Shown: positions 26,166 through 35,647 of the stretch, piece by piece
Layout of the letters: each line of letters starts with the position of its first letter
Position numbering within the stretch: the stretch's first letter is position 1
Notes under the pieces: generated by a model
Told to the model about the DNA's origin: nothing
Seen by the model: the letters and a program-made list of their open reading frames with translations, nothing else
The model's database searches: none
Position numbers and translations under genes: made by a program
Assembly (NCBI RefSeq): GCF_027107535.1
Contig: NZ_CP114283.1
Span: 434,001-498,000 of the forward strand
DNA from: Streptomyces aurantiacus
GTDB taxonomy: Bacteria; Actinomycetota; Actinomycetes; Streptomycetales; Streptomycetaceae
DNA length: 64,000 nucleotides
Direction of reading: 5' to 3'

Positions 26166-26230
26166 AAGAGGGTCGCCCTTCGGGCGGCGACTCCCCCGGA
26201 GGGCAACCCCTTCGGGGAGCGGCCCCTCTT
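26166..26230 (+). promoter_or_regulatory. predicted multibranched RNA between tilS and hpt
   Basis: Directly after the tilS stop, AAGAGGG (26166-26172) can pair with CCCTCTT (26224-26230). Inside are two hairpins: TCGCC/GGCGA at 26173-26190, with a TTCG loop region, and CTCCCC/GGGGAG at 26191-26219. It may be a terminator, an attenuator or an mRNA leader for hpt. No known riboswitch class was recognised. Confidence 0.45.
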
Positions 26231-26271
26231 AGCGGAGGGCCGGGAAGCAGCCGGTGGGACGACCGAAAGTG

Positions 26272-26832
26272 ATGCGGGTGGACGCGAAAGACCTGGGCAC
26301 CGACCTCAAGTCGGTGCTCATCACCAAGGAAGAGATCGACGCGAAGCTGGCGGAGCTGGCCGCGAAGATCGACGCGGAGTACGCGGGCAAGGACCTGCTG
26401 ATCGTCGGTGTCCTCAAGGGCGCGGTGATGGTCATGGCGGACCTGGCGCGGGCCCTGTCCACCCCCGTCACCATGGACTGGATGGCCGTGTCCTCGTACG
26501 GCGCGGGCACCCAGTCCTCCGGGGTGGTGCGGATCCTGAAGGACCTCGACACCGACATCAAGGGCAAGCACGTCCTGATCGTCGAGGACATCATCGACTC
26601 CGGCCTGACGCTGTCCTGGCTGATCTCCAACCTCGGCTCCCGCGAGCCCGCGTCCCTCAAGGTGTGCACGCTGCTGCGCAAGCCCGAGGCCGCGAAGGTC
26701 GCGATCGACGTGGAGTGGGTCGGCTTCGACATCCCGAACGAATTCGTCATCGGGTACGGCCTCGACTACGCGGAGAAGTACCGGAACCTGCCGTTCGTCG
26801 GGACGCTCGCGCCGCATGTCTACGGCGGCTGA
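26272..26832 (+). CDS. hpt: hypoxanthine phosphoribosyltransferase
   Basis: A 186-residue purine salvage enzyme that makes IMP or GMP from hypoxanthine or guanine and PRPP. The PRPP-binding motif [17 protein letters not shown] and the PPi loop [14 protein letters not shown] are intact, as is the substrate-specificity segment [23 protein letters not shown] 26272 is used; in-frame GTG at 26254 would add six residues. It lies between tilS and ftsH on the same strand. Confidence 0.95.
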   Translation: MRVDAKDLGTDLKSVLITKEEIDAKLAELAAKIDAEYAGKDLLIVGVLKGAVMVMADLARALSTPVTMDWMAVSSYGAGTQSSGVVRILKDLDTDIKGKHVLIVEDIIDSGLTLSWLISNLGSREPASLKVCTLLRKPEAAKVAIDVEWVGFDIPNEFVIGYGLDYAEKYRNLPFVGTLAPHVYGG

Positions 26833-27043
26833 GGCACCCTGGACGGGTGACGTCCGCTGACAGGGGCCCAACCCCTGTAGGACGACCGGGAACCCCAGCG
26901 GGTTTCCCGCCGTTGGAGCATACGTAGACGGGTTTGTCAGCCGGACCGTGCAGCTTCGGGTGACAATGCTGGGGTACCGTCCGAAGAACAGTCTTATCAA
27001 ACTCACTATGGCAGGAGGGACGGGGCGACACCGCTCCGTATGG

Positions 27044-29083
27044 ATGGACGTGAAGCGATACTTCCGTGGGCCGGTCATGTGGATCGTGCTGGCCGTCCTT
27101 GCCGTGGTCGTGTTGATGCAGGTCGTCGGCTCGTCCGGCGGCTACAAGACGGTGGACACCGGCCAGGTCGTCCAGGCGATCAGTGACAACAAGGTCCAGC
27201 AGGCCAAGATCACCACCGGCGACGAGCAGATCATCAAGGTCGAGCTCAAGGACGGCGAAAAGATCGAGGGCAGCTCGAAGATCCAGGCGAGCTACATCGG
27301 CGACCAGGGTGTGAACCTGGCCACCACCCTCCAGACCAAGTACCAGGACAAGCAGATTCCGGACGGCTACACGGTCTCGCCGACCAAGCAGAACGCCTTC
27401 GTCGGCATCCTGCTGTCGCTGCTCCCCTTCGTCCTGATCGTCGTCGTCTTCCTGTTCCTGATGAATCAGATGCAGGGCGGCGGCTCCCGGGTCATGAACT
27501 TCGGGAAGTCCAAGGCGAAGCTCATCACCAAGGACACCCCGAAGACGACGTTCGCCGATGTGGCGGGCTCGGACGAGGCGGTCGAGGAGCTCCACGAGAT
27601 CAAGGAGTTCCTCCAGGAGCCGGCGAAGTTCCAGGCCGTCGGCGCCAAGATCCCCAAGGGCGTGCTTCTGTACGGGCCTCCCGGTACGGGCAAGACGCTG
27701 CTCGCGCGTGCTGTCGCGGGCGAGGCGGGCGTCCCCTTCTACTCGATCTCGGGTTCCGACTTCGTCGAGATGTTCGTCGGTGTCGGTGCCTCCCGAGTCC
27801 GTGACCTGTTCGAGCAGGCCAAGGCGAACGCCCCGGCGATCGTCTTCGTGGACGAGATCGACGCGGTCGGCCGTCACCGCGGTGCCGGTATGGGCGGCGG
27901 TCACGACGAGCGAGAGCAGACGCTGAACCAGCTGCTCGTCGAGATGGACGGCTTCGACGTCAAGGGCGGTGTGATCCTCATCGCCGCGACGAACCGCCCG
28001 GACATCCTCGACCCGGCTCTCCTGCGCCCCGGCCGTTTCGACCGCCAGATCGCGGTCGACCGCCCGGACATGCAGGGCCGTCTGGAGATCCTCAAGGTCC
28101 ACCAGAAGGGCAAGCCGGTCGCTCCGGACGTCGACCTGGGGGCTGTCGCGCGTCGTACGCCCGGCTTCACGGGCGCGGACCTGTCGAACGTGCTGAACGA
28201 GGCCGCGCTGCTCACCGCGCGCGGGAACATGAAGCTCATCGACAACAACATGCTCGACGAGGCGATCGACCGTGTGGTCGCGGGCCCGCAGAAGCGGACC
28301 CGGATCATGTCGGACAAGGAGAAGAAGATCACCGCGTACCACGAGGGCGGACACGCCCTGGTCGCGGCGGCCTCACCGAACTCCGACCCGGTCCACAAGA
28401 TCACGATCCTCTCCAGAGGGCGTGCGCTGGGCTACACGATGGTCCTGCCGGACGAGGACAAGTACTCCACGACCCGCAACGAGATGCTCGACCAGCTGGC
28501 GTACATGCTGGGCGGGCGTGCGGCCGAGGAGCTCGTCTTCCACGACCCGACCACGGGTGCCGCGAACGACATCGAGAAGGCCACTGCCACGGCCCGCGCG
28601 ATGGTCACGCAGTACGGCATGACCGAGCGTCTCGGCGCGATCAAGTTCGGCGGCGACAACACCGAGCCCTTCCTGGGCCGGGAGATGTCGCACCCGCGCG
28701 AGTACTCGGAAGAGGTCGCCGCGCTCGTCGACGAAGAGGTCAAGAAGCTCATCGAGAACGCGCACAACGAGGCCTGGGAGATCCTGGTCGAGAACCGCGA
28801 CGTGCTCGATGCGCTGGTGCTCCAGCTACTGGAGAAGGAGACGCTGAGCAAGGCGCAGATCGCCGAGATCTTCGCTCCCCTCGTCAAGCGTCCGGCCCGT
28901 CCCGCGTGGACCGGCTCCTCCCGCCGGACGCCGTCCACCCGCCCGCCGGTGCTCTCCCCCAGGGAGCTGGCACTGACGAACGGGACGAACGGTGCCAGCC
29001 CCGCGATCACCACGAAGTCCACCGCAACCGCGGAGGCCTCCCCGGTGACCGAGACGGCCCCCGAGGACCGCACCGAGAGCTGA
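27044..29083 (+). CDS. ftsH: ATP-dependent zinc metalloprotease FtsH
   Basis: A 679-residue membrane protease for misfolded membrane and regulatory proteins. Two membrane helices (residues about 8-27 and 119-139) flank a small external domain. Then come Walker A GPPGTGKT (about 211-218), Walker [12 protein letters not shown], the second region of homology [18 protein letters not shown], and zinc site HEGGH at about 432-436. The last 60 residues are a Ser/Thr/Pro-rich tail. ATG 27044 matches the usual [10 protein letters not shown] start; its ribosome-binding site is weak, and ATG 27008 is possible. A terminator precedes folE. Confidence 0.96.
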   Translation: MDVKRYFRGPVMWIVLAVLAVVVLMQVVGSSGGYKTVDTGQVVQAISDNKVQQAKITTGDEQIIKVELKDGEKIEGSSKIQASYIGDQGVNLATTLQTKYQDKQIPDGYTVSPTKQNAFVGILLSLLPFVLIVVVFLFLMNQMQGGGSRVMNFGKSKAKLITKDTPKTTFADVAGSDEAVEELHEIKEFLQEPAKFQAVGAKIPKGVLLYGPPGTGKTLLARAVAGEAGVPFYSISGSDFVEMFVGVGASRVRDLFEQAKANAPAIVFVDEIDAVGRHRGAGMGGGHDEREQTLNQLLVEMDGFDVKGGVILIAATNRPDILDPALLRPGRFDRQIAVDRPDMQGRLEILKVHQKGKPVAPDVDLGAVARRTPGFTGADLSNVLNEAALLTARGNMKLIDNNMLDEAIDRVVAGPQKRTRIMSDKEKKITAYHEGGHALVAAASPNSDPVHKITILSRGRALGYTMVLPDEDKYSTTRNEMLDQLAYMLGGRAAEELVFHDPTTGAANDIEKATATARAMVTQYGMTERLGAIKFGGDNTEPFLGREMSHPREYSEEVAALVDEEVKKLIENAHNEAWEILVENRDVLDALVLQLLEKETLSKAQIAEIFAPLVKRPARPAWTGSSRRTPSTRPPVLSPRELALTNGTNGASPAITTKSTATAEASPVTETAPEDRTES

Positions 29084-29122
29084 AAAATCCGGCCCCGGTG
29101 GTTCTCACCAGGCCCGGAATGC

Positions 29123-29162
29123 ATGCCGCGCCCCCCAGGTTCTAGCCTGGGGGGCGCGGCAT
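29123..29162 (+). terminator. terminator between ftsH and folE
   Basis: A perfect 17-bp stem (29123-29139 with 29146-29162) around a TTCTAG loop. It separates ftsH from folE. Confidence 0.85.
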
Positions 29163-29227
29163 CTTCGTATGCCCGACTGCGAGACGCGTGGTCCACACGC
29201 GTGAGAGGCACAGAAACGAGGCACCAG

Positions 29228-29833
29228 ATGACCGACCCCGTGACGCTGGACGGAGAGGGCAGGATCGGCGACTTCGACGAGAAGCGCGCCGAGAACGCCG
29301 TGCGCGAACTGCTGATCGCGGTCGGCGAGGACCCGGACCGTGAGGGCCTGCGGGAGACGCCGGGGCGGGTGGCCCGGGCGTACCGGGAGATCTTCGCGGG
29401 GTTGTGGCAGGCACCTGAGGACGTCCTGACGACGACGTTCGATCTCGGCCACGACGAGATGATCCTGGTGAAGGACATCGAGGTGTTCTCGACCTGTGAG
29501 CACCATCTGGTGCCCTTCAGGGGCGTCGCGCACGTCGGCTACATCCCGAGCACGTCCGGCAAGATCACGGGACTGTCCAAGCTGGCCCGTCTCGTGGACG
29601 TCTTCGCCCGGCGGCCGCAGGTGCAGGAACGGCTCACCACGCAGGTCGCCGAGTCGCTGATGGAGATGCTGGAGCCGCGCGGCGTGATCGTCGTGGTGGA
29701 GTGCGAGCACATGTGCATGTCGATGCGGGGGATCCGCAAGCCGGGGGCCAAGACCATAACGTCGGCCGTGCGGGGGCAACTGCGCGACGCTGCCACCCGT
29801 AATGAGGCCATGAGCCTCATCATGGCGCGGTGA
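29228..29833 (+). CDS. folE: GTP cyclohydrolase I
   Basis: A 201-residue enzyme that opens the folate pathway by converting GTP to dihydroneopterin triphosphate. Zinc ligands are visible as Cys and His in [11 protein letters not shown] and the later Cys in [13 protein letters not shown]. The catalytic core [20 protein letters not shown] is intact. ATG 29228 is used; only a weak AGGCACC lies upstream. folB, folK and folP are nearby on the other strand. The stop codon lies inside an 8-bp tandem repeat. Confidence 0.96.
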   Translation: MTDPVTLDGEGRIGDFDEKRAENAVRELLIAVGEDPDREGLRETPGRVARAYREIFAGLWQAPEDVLTTTFDLGHDEMILVKDIEVFSTCEHHLVPFRGVAHVGYIPSTSGKITGLSKLARLVDVFARRPQVQERLTTQVAESLMEMLEPRGVIVVVECEHMCMSMRGIRKPGAKTITSAVRGQLRDAATRNEAMSLIMAR

Positions 29834-29858
29834 CGCGGTGACGCGGTGACGCCGTGAC
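29827..29858 (+). repeat. 8-bp tandem repeat over the folE stop codon
   Basis: Four copies of GCGGTGAC (the last GCCGTGAC) run in tandem. Each contains TGA; the first supplies the folE stop. Confidence 0.85.
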
Positions 29859-29960
29859 GCTCGGCTGAGGGCGTCCTCGTAGGTGCCGTGCGTCGACGGC
29901 CGCGGGTTCGTCGTGGCCGGGCGCGCCGTTCCCCGCGCCCCTTCGGGCGCGGGCCTGCGC

Positions 29961-30446
29961 CTACGCCGCCGGGGCCGGGCTGCCGTTCGTGTCGTCGTCC
30001 TCCGGGAGCTTGCAGACACGCTCCAGGAAGAAGGCGGCCGCTATGACGGCGATGCCCGCCAGGACCGAGAAGCCGGCGTAGACGGCCTGGTCGCGGCGGG
30101 CGGGGATGTCGAGGAACTCCAGGAGGAAGGCGCCCGTGCCGCCGTACATCCCGGCGACGAGGGCGGCGACCAGGGCGCTCGCCTGACCGAAGACGACCGC
30201 GCGGGCGGCCATCATGGGGTCAACTCCCTTGGCGCCGGGCCGGCGCTCGCGCTGGGCCTTCAGACGGGCCCGGAGGGAGAGCGCCGTGGCCAGCAGGACC
30301 ACGGCGATCAGAGCCAGGACGACGGGGGCCGCGAGGGGGACCCGGGGGAGCGTACCCACCGAGTTCCACAGGCGGGCACCTGCCCAGGACAGCACCCCGG
30401 CCACGAGGAACACCGCGGCCAGCGTCCTGATGCGCAGCTCTTTCAC
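29961..30446 (-). CDS. DUF3180 membrane protein
   Basis: A 161-residue protein with four hydrophobic segments (residues about 8-25, 38-57, 82-102 and 120-142). It matches DUF3180, an actinobacterial family that usually follows folK (Mycobacterium Rv3605c equivalent, from memory). Function is unknown. A basic loop lies between helices two and three (RARLKAQRERRPGAKG), and the tail is short and acidic. It starts 134 bp after the folK stop on the same strand. Confidence 0.85.
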   Translation of the reverse strand: MKELRIRTLAAVFLVAGVLSWAGARLWNSVGTLPRVPLAAPVVLALIAVVLLATALSLRARLKAQRERRPGAKGVDPMMAARAVVFGQASALVAALVAGMYGGTGAFLLEFLDIPARRDQAVYAGFSVLAGIAVIAAAFFLERVCKLPEDDDTNGSPAPAA

Positions 30447-30580
30447 TCAGTTCCTCTCACGATTGCGTGTCCCGGTCCACGGCGGGCCGGTCCGAGAACC
30501 CCGGGGGCCCGGGGCTCCAAGGAAGACGCGGTTTCTTCGAGCCTTCGGCCGACCGCCCGTGTGCGTCTTGACCTTAACGA

Positions 30581-31189
30581 CTATTCGGGCAGCTGGAGTT
30601 CCAGGTCGGCCCGGGGCGCGACACCGTCCCGGGGGACCGCGGCGAGCAGCTGTGCCACGGGGCCGTGGCCGGGCAGCTGGGCCTCGGGGTCGACGTCGTG
30701 CCAGGGGGCGAGGACGAAGGCGCGCTCGTGGGCGTGCGGGTGGGGGAGGGTCAGGGCCGGATCGTCCGAGACCACGTCCGCGTACGCCACGATGTCGACG
30801 TCGATCGTGCGGGGTCCCCAGCGCTCGTCCCGGACCCGGTGGAAGGCCTCCTCGACCGCGTGGGCCCGCTCCAGGAGCGACGAGGGCGGGAGGGTCGTCC
30901 TGAGGACGACCACCGCGTTGAAGTACGACGGCTGGCTGCCCGGGGCCACGCCCCACGGCTCCGTCTCGTACACCGGGGAGACCGCTTTGACGCGGACGCC
31001 GGGGGTGTCCTCCAGGGCGTCGACGGCGCCCTGGAGGGTCTCCAGGCGGTTGCCCAGGTTCGAGCCCAGGGAGAGGACGGCGCGCCTGGGGTTCTGCAGG
31101 GTCGTGTCGGCGGCGTCCACGCGCTCCACCACCGAGGCGGGCACCGGCTGTACGGTCGGGTCGCTCTGGCCCCCGGTGAACGCGGTCAT
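30581..31189 (-). CDS. folK: 2-amino-4-hydroxy-6-hydroxymethyldihydropteridine pyrophosphokinase
   Basis: A 202-residue HPPK that transfers pyrophosphate from ATP to the pterin alcohol. The motifs LSLGSNLGNRLETLQGAVDA, SPVYETEPWG, RWGPRTIDVDIVAYADVV and LPHPHAHERAFVLAPW are all present. About 37 residues precede the conserved domain, a common streptomycete extension. ATG 31189 overlaps the folB stop as ATGA, so folB and folK are coupled. Confidence 0.95.
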   Translation of the reverse strand: MTAFTGGQSDPTVQPVPASVVERVDAADTTLQNPRRAVLSLGSNLGNRLETLQGAVDALEDTPGVRVKAVSPVYETEPWGVAPGSQPSYFNAVVVLRTTLPPSSLLERAHAVEEAFHRVRDERWGPRTIDVDIVAYADVVSDDPALTLPHPHAHERAFVLAPWHDVDPEAQLPGHGPVAQLLAAVPRDGVAPRADLELQLPE

Positions 31190-31545
31190 GCTCGGCTCCG
31201 GGTGATGGTGACGGTCACGTCGTCGAAGGGGACCGTGATCGGGGCGTCCGGCTTGTGGACGCACACCTCGACCTCCTGGACCCCGTCGTGCTTCAGGCAC
31301 GTCTGGGCGATGCGCTCGGCGAGCGTCTCGATGAGGTTCACCGGCTCGCCCTCGACGACGGCCACGACCTCCTCCGCCACGATGCCGTAGTGCGCGGTCT
31401 TGGTGAGGTCGTCGTCGGCCGCCGCCGGGCGGATGTCCAGGCCCAGCGTGATGTCCACGATGAAGGTCTGGCCCTCTTCGCGTTCCTTGGGGAAGACACC
31501 GTGGTGCCCACGGGCCCTGAGGCCGCGCAGCGCGACACGATCCAC
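31186..31545 (-). CDS. folB: dihydroneopterin aldolase
   Basis: A 119-residue FolB that cleaves dihydroneopterin to the HPPK substrate. The family features LRGLRARGHHGVFPKEREEG, the active-site Glu in this loop, and EGEPVNLIETLAERIA are present. GTG 31545 was chosen because AGGAG sits 8 nt before it; GTG 31554 overlaps the ribosome-binding site. The gene heads the folB-folK pair; its promoter must lie in the 524-bp space upstream. Confidence 0.94.
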   Translation of the reverse strand: MDRVALRGLRARGHHGVFPKEREEGQTFIVDITLGLDIRPAAADDDLTKTAHYGIVAEEVVAVVEGEPVNLIETLAERIAQTCLKHDGVQEVEVCVHKPDAPITVPFDDVTVTITRSRA

Positions 31546-32069
31546 GCGAATCACTCCTGAAATCGTCGGTGGGGGCCGGTCCGTACGGTGTGCGGGCGGT
31601 ACACCGGCCTCGAACGAATCTACCCGCGGACACTGACAGGGCCGGGCACGGGGCCCGTGTCCACGCGATGGCCCGGCGGGTGCGCCGGACGTTTCCCGAC
31701 AGGACGCACGGCGTGCACCGAACGCTCCGGCCGGCGTGCCCCGACGACGTCCGGGCCTCGGCCCGTCGACGTTCCCCGTCGCGTGTCCGTGGCCGCCGTC
31801 ACGATCACCAACGTACTACGGCGAGGACCGGTACCAAGGCCCGCCGTCACGCCCCGGCCGCGGCCCGGACCGTGACTCCGCCCGGCCGTCCGGATCAACG
31901 AGCTCTCCGATCCGGGGCGGGCCTCGCGGCGGCGGTCACCGCTCGCGCCGCCCCGTCGGGAGGCGGCACCGGTACGCATACCCGTATACGCGCGTCGAAC
32001 CGTGCGGCGGCGAAGTGATCGTCGGGGCGGGACACCCGTCCCGGGCGGCCCGGGGTGTCCGGCGCGGCC
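31546..32069. other. 524-bp non-coding space between folB and the NTF2-like gene
   Basis: No convincing gene is present in either direction; the open frames have Arg/Gly/Pro-rich translations without any known motif. It should contain the folB promoter. A small palindrome CGTATACG lies near 31983. No terminator with a long perfect stem was seen. Confidence 0.5.
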
Positions 32070-32573
32070 TCAGGCGGACGGTTCGTCCGGCTCGTCCTCC
32101 TCGGTCTCGGCCAGGACGGGCGAGGCGTGGTGCGACCAGATCTTCCAGCCGTCCGGTGTGCGGCGGTACACGTTCGTGGCGACGACGAGCTGGCCGACGA
32201 GGGGGCCGAGTTCGTCGCTGTCCTCGGGCGGGGGACCGCCGCTGAGGATGTTCTCCGTGCAGGTCACCAGCGCGGTGTCGCCGGTGACGGAGACGTGCAC
32301 GTCGGTCAGGAAGAACTGGATGTACTCCGTGTTCGCCATGATCAGCGCGTACGAGCGCAGGACCTCGCCGCGGCCGTTGAGCACCGGCCAGCCGGGATGG
32401 ACGCAGGAGACCTCGCCGGCCTGCGCCGGGTCGTGGTACTCCTCGTCGTGGCCCAGGTCGGACGGCGTCAGCCAGAGCGAGGAGAGCTCCTCGAAGTCGC
32501 CCCGCTCCAGTGCCTCGTAGAAGGCGGTGTTGGCGAGCTCGACCTGCTCGACGTCCGTGTGCGGGGCGCTCAC
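32070..32573 (-). CDS. NTF2-like (SnoaL-type) protein
   Basis: A 167-residue protein with the NTF2-like cone fold: NTAFYEALERGDFEELSSLW, HPGWPVLNGRGEVLRSYALI, TCTENILSGG and WKIWSHHASPVL. Proteins of this kind can be small enzymes or binding domains; no catalytic set is clear. GTG 32573 overlaps the folP stop (GTGA), so it is translated with folP. Linkage to folP is common in streptomycetes (recalled), which suggests a folate-related or simply co-transcribed role. Confidence 0.85.
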   Translation of the reverse strand: MSAPHTDVEQVELANTAFYEALERGDFEELSSLWLTPSDLGHDEEYHDPAQAGEVSCVHPGWPVLNGRGEVLRSYALIMANTEYIQFFLTDVHVSVTGDTALVTCTENILSGGPPPEDSDELGPLVGQLVVATNVYRRTPDGWKIWSHHASPVLAETEEDEPDEPSA

Positions 32574-33448
32574 CGGGATCCCTCTGTCGTGCGAGCGCCT
32601 TCCACGGCCCGGGCGACCCGGACGGCGTCGGCGGTGGCCCGCACCTCGTGGACGCGTACGGCCCACGCGCCCTGGTGGGCGGCGAGCGCGGAGACCGCGG
32701 CGGTGGCGGCGTCGCGCTCCCGCGCGGGCGGCGGGGCACCCTGCGGACCGGCGAGTACGCGGCCCAGGAAGCGCTTGCGGGACGCGGCCACCAGCAAGGG
32801 GTGGCCGATCTCCCGGAGACGGTCGAGGTGGGCGAGCAGGACGAGGTCGTGCTCGGCCTCCTTGGAGAAGCCGAGGCCCGGGTCGACGACGACCCGGTCC
32901 GGGGCGATTCCGCCCGCCAGAACGGCCTCCACGCGCGCGTGGAGCTCGTCGACGACTTCGGAGACGACGTCCTCGTACGACCCCCGTACGGTGCTGCCCT
33001 GGAGGAAGCCGCGCCAGTGCATGACCACGAAGGGGGCGCCCGCGGCGGCGACCGCCGGGATCATCGCCGGGTCGGCGAGGCCGCCGCTGACGTCGTTGAC
33101 GAGGGCGGCGCCCGCGGCGAGCGAGCGCTCGGCGACGGAGGCGCGCATCGTGTCGACGGAGACGGTGACGCCCTCGGCGGCGAGGCCGCGGACGACGGGG
33201 ATCACCCGCTTGAGCTCCTCCGCCTCGTCCACACGGGCGGCGCCGGGGCGGGTGGACTCACCGCCCACGTCCACCAGGTCGGCACCCTCCTCGACCAGGT
33301 CGAGGCCGTGCTTGACGGCCGCGGTCGTGTCGAACCAGTGGCCGCCGTCCGAGAAGGAGTCGGGCGTCACGTTCACGACGCCCATGACCGCGCAGCGGTC
33401 CCATGCCGGAAGGCCCGCGACATGGCCGCGCCCGCTCTTCTTGCTCAT
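32570..33448 (-). CDS. folP: dihydropteroate synthase
   Basis: A 292-residue enzyme that joins the pterin pyrophosphate with p-aminobenzoate; it is the sulfonamide target. The motifs MGVVNVTPDSFSDGGHWF, LVDVGGESTRPGA, VVDPGLGFSKEAEHDLVLL and AASRKRFLGRVL are present. ATG 33448 lies 6 nt after TAGGCT (33460-33455 on this strand), giving a leaderless message. The NTF2-like gene follows with an overlap. A gap of 169 bp separates it from the upstream MprF-like gene. Confidence 0.96.
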   Translation of the reverse strand: MSKKSGRGHVAGLPAWDRCAVMGVVNVTPDSFSDGGHWFDTTAAVKHGLDLVEEGADLVDVGGESTRPGAARVDEAEELKRVIPVVRGLAAEGVTVSVDTMRASVAERSLAAGAALVNDVSGGLADPAMIPAVAAAGAPFVVMHWRGFLQGSTVRGSYEDVVSEVVDELHARVEAVLAGGIAPDRVVVDPGLGFSKEAEHDLVLLAHLDRLREIGHPLLVAASRKRFLGRVLAGPQGAPPPARERDAATAAVSALAAHQGAWAVRVHEVRATADAVRVARAVEGARTTEGSR

Positions 33449-33616
33449 ACGCCAAGCCTAGGCCCCCCGCGGTGAGCGGTCGGTCGCCCCTGATGGGCGG
33501 GGGTTCGTCCCGGGGCCGGGTACGAACCGGCCGCCGCGCGGCGCGGGGGTGGGCGTCGCGAGGCGGCCGGAGTCCGTGGTGGGGGGGCGGGGGAGGGAGG
33601 AGGTACTGCGGGGCCG

Positions 33617-35446
33617 TTACGCCGCTCTCGCGTCCCGTTCCGTCACCGCGTGGGCGCAGGGGCGGGGCGGCTTCGGGCGGCGGCGCAGGACGCGCGGGAG
33701 GGCGAGGCTCACGAAGCCCTCGGCCTGCATGGCGGCGAGGCCGATGCGGGGGAGGTCGCGGGAGGAGCGGTAGACGACGAAGCGGGGCTCCCAGTAGGGA
33801 CGGAACTTCGCGTTGAACTTGTAGAGCGACTCGATCTGGAACCAGCGGGAGAGGAACACCAGCAGGCCGCGCCACGCCCGCAGGACCGGGCCCGCGCCGA
33901 TCTTCTCGCCGCGTGCCAGGGCCGCGCGGAACATCGCGAAGTTCAGCGAGACCCGGGTGATGCCCAGGCGGGGAGCCGCCTGGAGGGCCGCCACGATGAG
34001 GAGTTCGTTCATGCCGGGGTCCGCCGAGCGGTCGCGGCGCATGAGGTCCAGGGAGACCCCGTCCGTGCCCCAGGGAACGAAGTGGAGCACGGCTTTCAGG
34101 TCGCCGTACGGGCCCGGTTCCTCGTCCGCCTTGTGGGCCGTCGCGATGAGACAGTCGCCGTCCGCCGGGTCGCCGATGCGGCCGAGTGCCATGGAGAAGC
34201 CGCGCTCGGTGTCCGTGCCGCGCCAGTCCTCCGCGGCCGCGCGGATCCGGTCGAGCTCGTTCTCGCCCAGGTCACGGATGCGCCGTACCCGCGTCTCGTA
34301 GCCAGCTCGCTCGATGCGCTTCACCATCTGGCGCACGTTCCGCATCGCGCGCCCGGCCAGGGAGAAATCCGCGACGTCCACCACCGCCTCGTCGCCCAGT
34401 TCGAGGGCGTCGAGACCGGTCTCGCGGGTCCAGACCTCGCCGCCCGTCTCGGAGCAGCCCATGACGGCGGGGGTCCAGGAGTGGGCCCTGGCCTCGTCCA
34501 TGAAGCGCTCGATCGCGCCCGGCCAGGCCTCGACGTCGCCGATCGGGTCACCGCTGGCGAGCATCACCCCGGAGACGACGCGGTAGGTCACGGCCGCCTT
34601 GCCGCTCGGCGAGAAGACGACCGCCTTGTCGCGGCGGAGTGCGAAGTGGCCGAGCGAGTCGCGACCGCCGTGCTTCTCCAGGAGGGCGCGCAGCCGGGTC
34701 TCGTCGTCCTCGGTGAGGCGCGCGGCCGGGTGTTCGGGGCGGAAGGCCAGGTAGATGGTGGTGACGGCGGTCAGCAGGCCGAGCGCGCCGAGGGAGAAGG
34801 CCACCGTCCAGGACGTGGTGCCCGTGTAGTCGACGGGCCCCTCGAAGCCGAACAGGCCGTACATCACATGGCTGATGCGGTCCGCGAGGCTGGGGTCGCC
34901 GACCATGCGGTCCGGGTGGACGCTGACGATGACCAGGCCGAGGACGAGTGAACCGGCGCCCATGAGGACGAAGTTGGCGAGTGCCCGCCAGCGGCTGCGC
35001 GGGTCGGGCAGCGCCGTGAACTGGCTCCGGTGGCGCAGCAGCGGCGCGAGCAGCGCGAGCGAGATGACGACGCCGACGAGCGAGTGCCGGTACGTGAACT
35101 GAGCGAGGGCACCGGCAGGGAGCAGCACCACCGCGGCCCGCCATGCCCGCCGCTTGTGCCGGCGCAGCCCGTGGGCCAGGAGCAGCAGCAGAACGCCCGC
35201 GCTGAGCGACAGGGCCGCGGCGAACGGGCCGAGCGCGCCCGGCAGCACCTCCGCGAGCGTGTGCATACGGCTGTGGCGGAAGCGCGGGAAGACGCCCGCG
35301 GCGATGTCCAGGACTCCGACGAGCGTGCAGGCCCTGGCGACCAGGACGGGGACGGCTTCGGGGCGCGGACCGCGGAGCACACTCCGCAGTCGGCCCGTTC
35401 GATCCGGAACCTCGCCCGACATTTCCCCATCTATCCTGACAGACAT
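33617..35446 (-). CDS. MprF-like phosphatidylglycerol lysyltransferase family protein
   Basis: A 609-residue membrane protein. Residues about 50-225 hold six or so hydrophobic segments. Residues about 250-580 are the DUF2156/GNAT-like aminoacyl transferase domain (LGHFALRRDKAVVFSPSGKA, SGDPIGDVEAWPGAIERFMD, IESLYKFNAKFRPYWEPRFV). MprF transfers lysine or another amino acid from tRNA to phosphatidylglycerol and alters surface charge. The membrane part is shorter than in MprF of Firmicutes, so flippase activity is uncertain. No lysyl-tRNA synthetase domain is fused. The start is uncertain: ATG 35446 or ATG 35422. Confidence 0.85.
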   Translation of the reverse strand: MSVRIDGEMSGEVPDRTGRLRSVLRGPRPEAVPVLVARACTLVGVLDIAAGVFPRFRHSRMHTLAEVLPGALGPFAAALSLSAGVLLLLLAHGLRRHKRRAWRAAVVLLPAGALAQFTYRHSLVGVVISLALLAPLLRHRSQFTALPDPRSRWRALANFVLMGAGSLVLGLVIVSVHPDRMVGDPSLADRISHVMYGLFGFEGPVDYTGTTSWTVAFSLGALGLLTAVTTIYLAFRPEHPAARLTEDDETRLRALLEKHGGRDSLGHFALRRDKAVVFSPSGKAAVTYRVVSGVMLASGDPIGDVEAWPGAIERFMDEARAHSWTPAVMGCSETGGEVWTRETGLDALELGDEAVVDVADFSLAGRAMRNVRQMVKRIERAGYETRVRRIRDLGENELDRIRAAAEDWRGTDTERGFSMALGRIGDPADGDCLIATAHKADEEPGPYGDLKAVLHFVPWGTDGVSLDLMRRDRSADPGMNELLIVAALQAAPRLGITRVSLNFAMFRAALARGEKIGAGPVLRAWRGLLVFLSRWFQIESLYKFNAKFRPYWEPRFVVYRSSRDLPRIGLAAMQAEGFVSLALPRVLRRRPKPPRPCAHAVTERDARAA

Positions 35447-35647
35447 CGCATCCCGTTGTTCCGCGAGAGACCGTGAATCCGGTGCCAATCCGGCATCCGG
35501 CGACATTGCGCCCTCTAGGACGGTGTCACAGGGAGTCAGGTTCACTCCCTTCCGGAAAACCGCGTCAAAGGGCAAGGAAAGACCGGGGCAAGGCGCCGTG
35601 AGGAATCGGTGCGGCCACCGGTCGGAAAGCGCAGGCAGGAACAGCTC

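Noticed and set aside
31620..31979. A possible 119-residue minus-strand gene between folB and the NTF2-like gene
   Set aside because: Arg/Gly/Ser/Pro-rich translation, no ribosome-binding site or motif, and no support from codon pattern.
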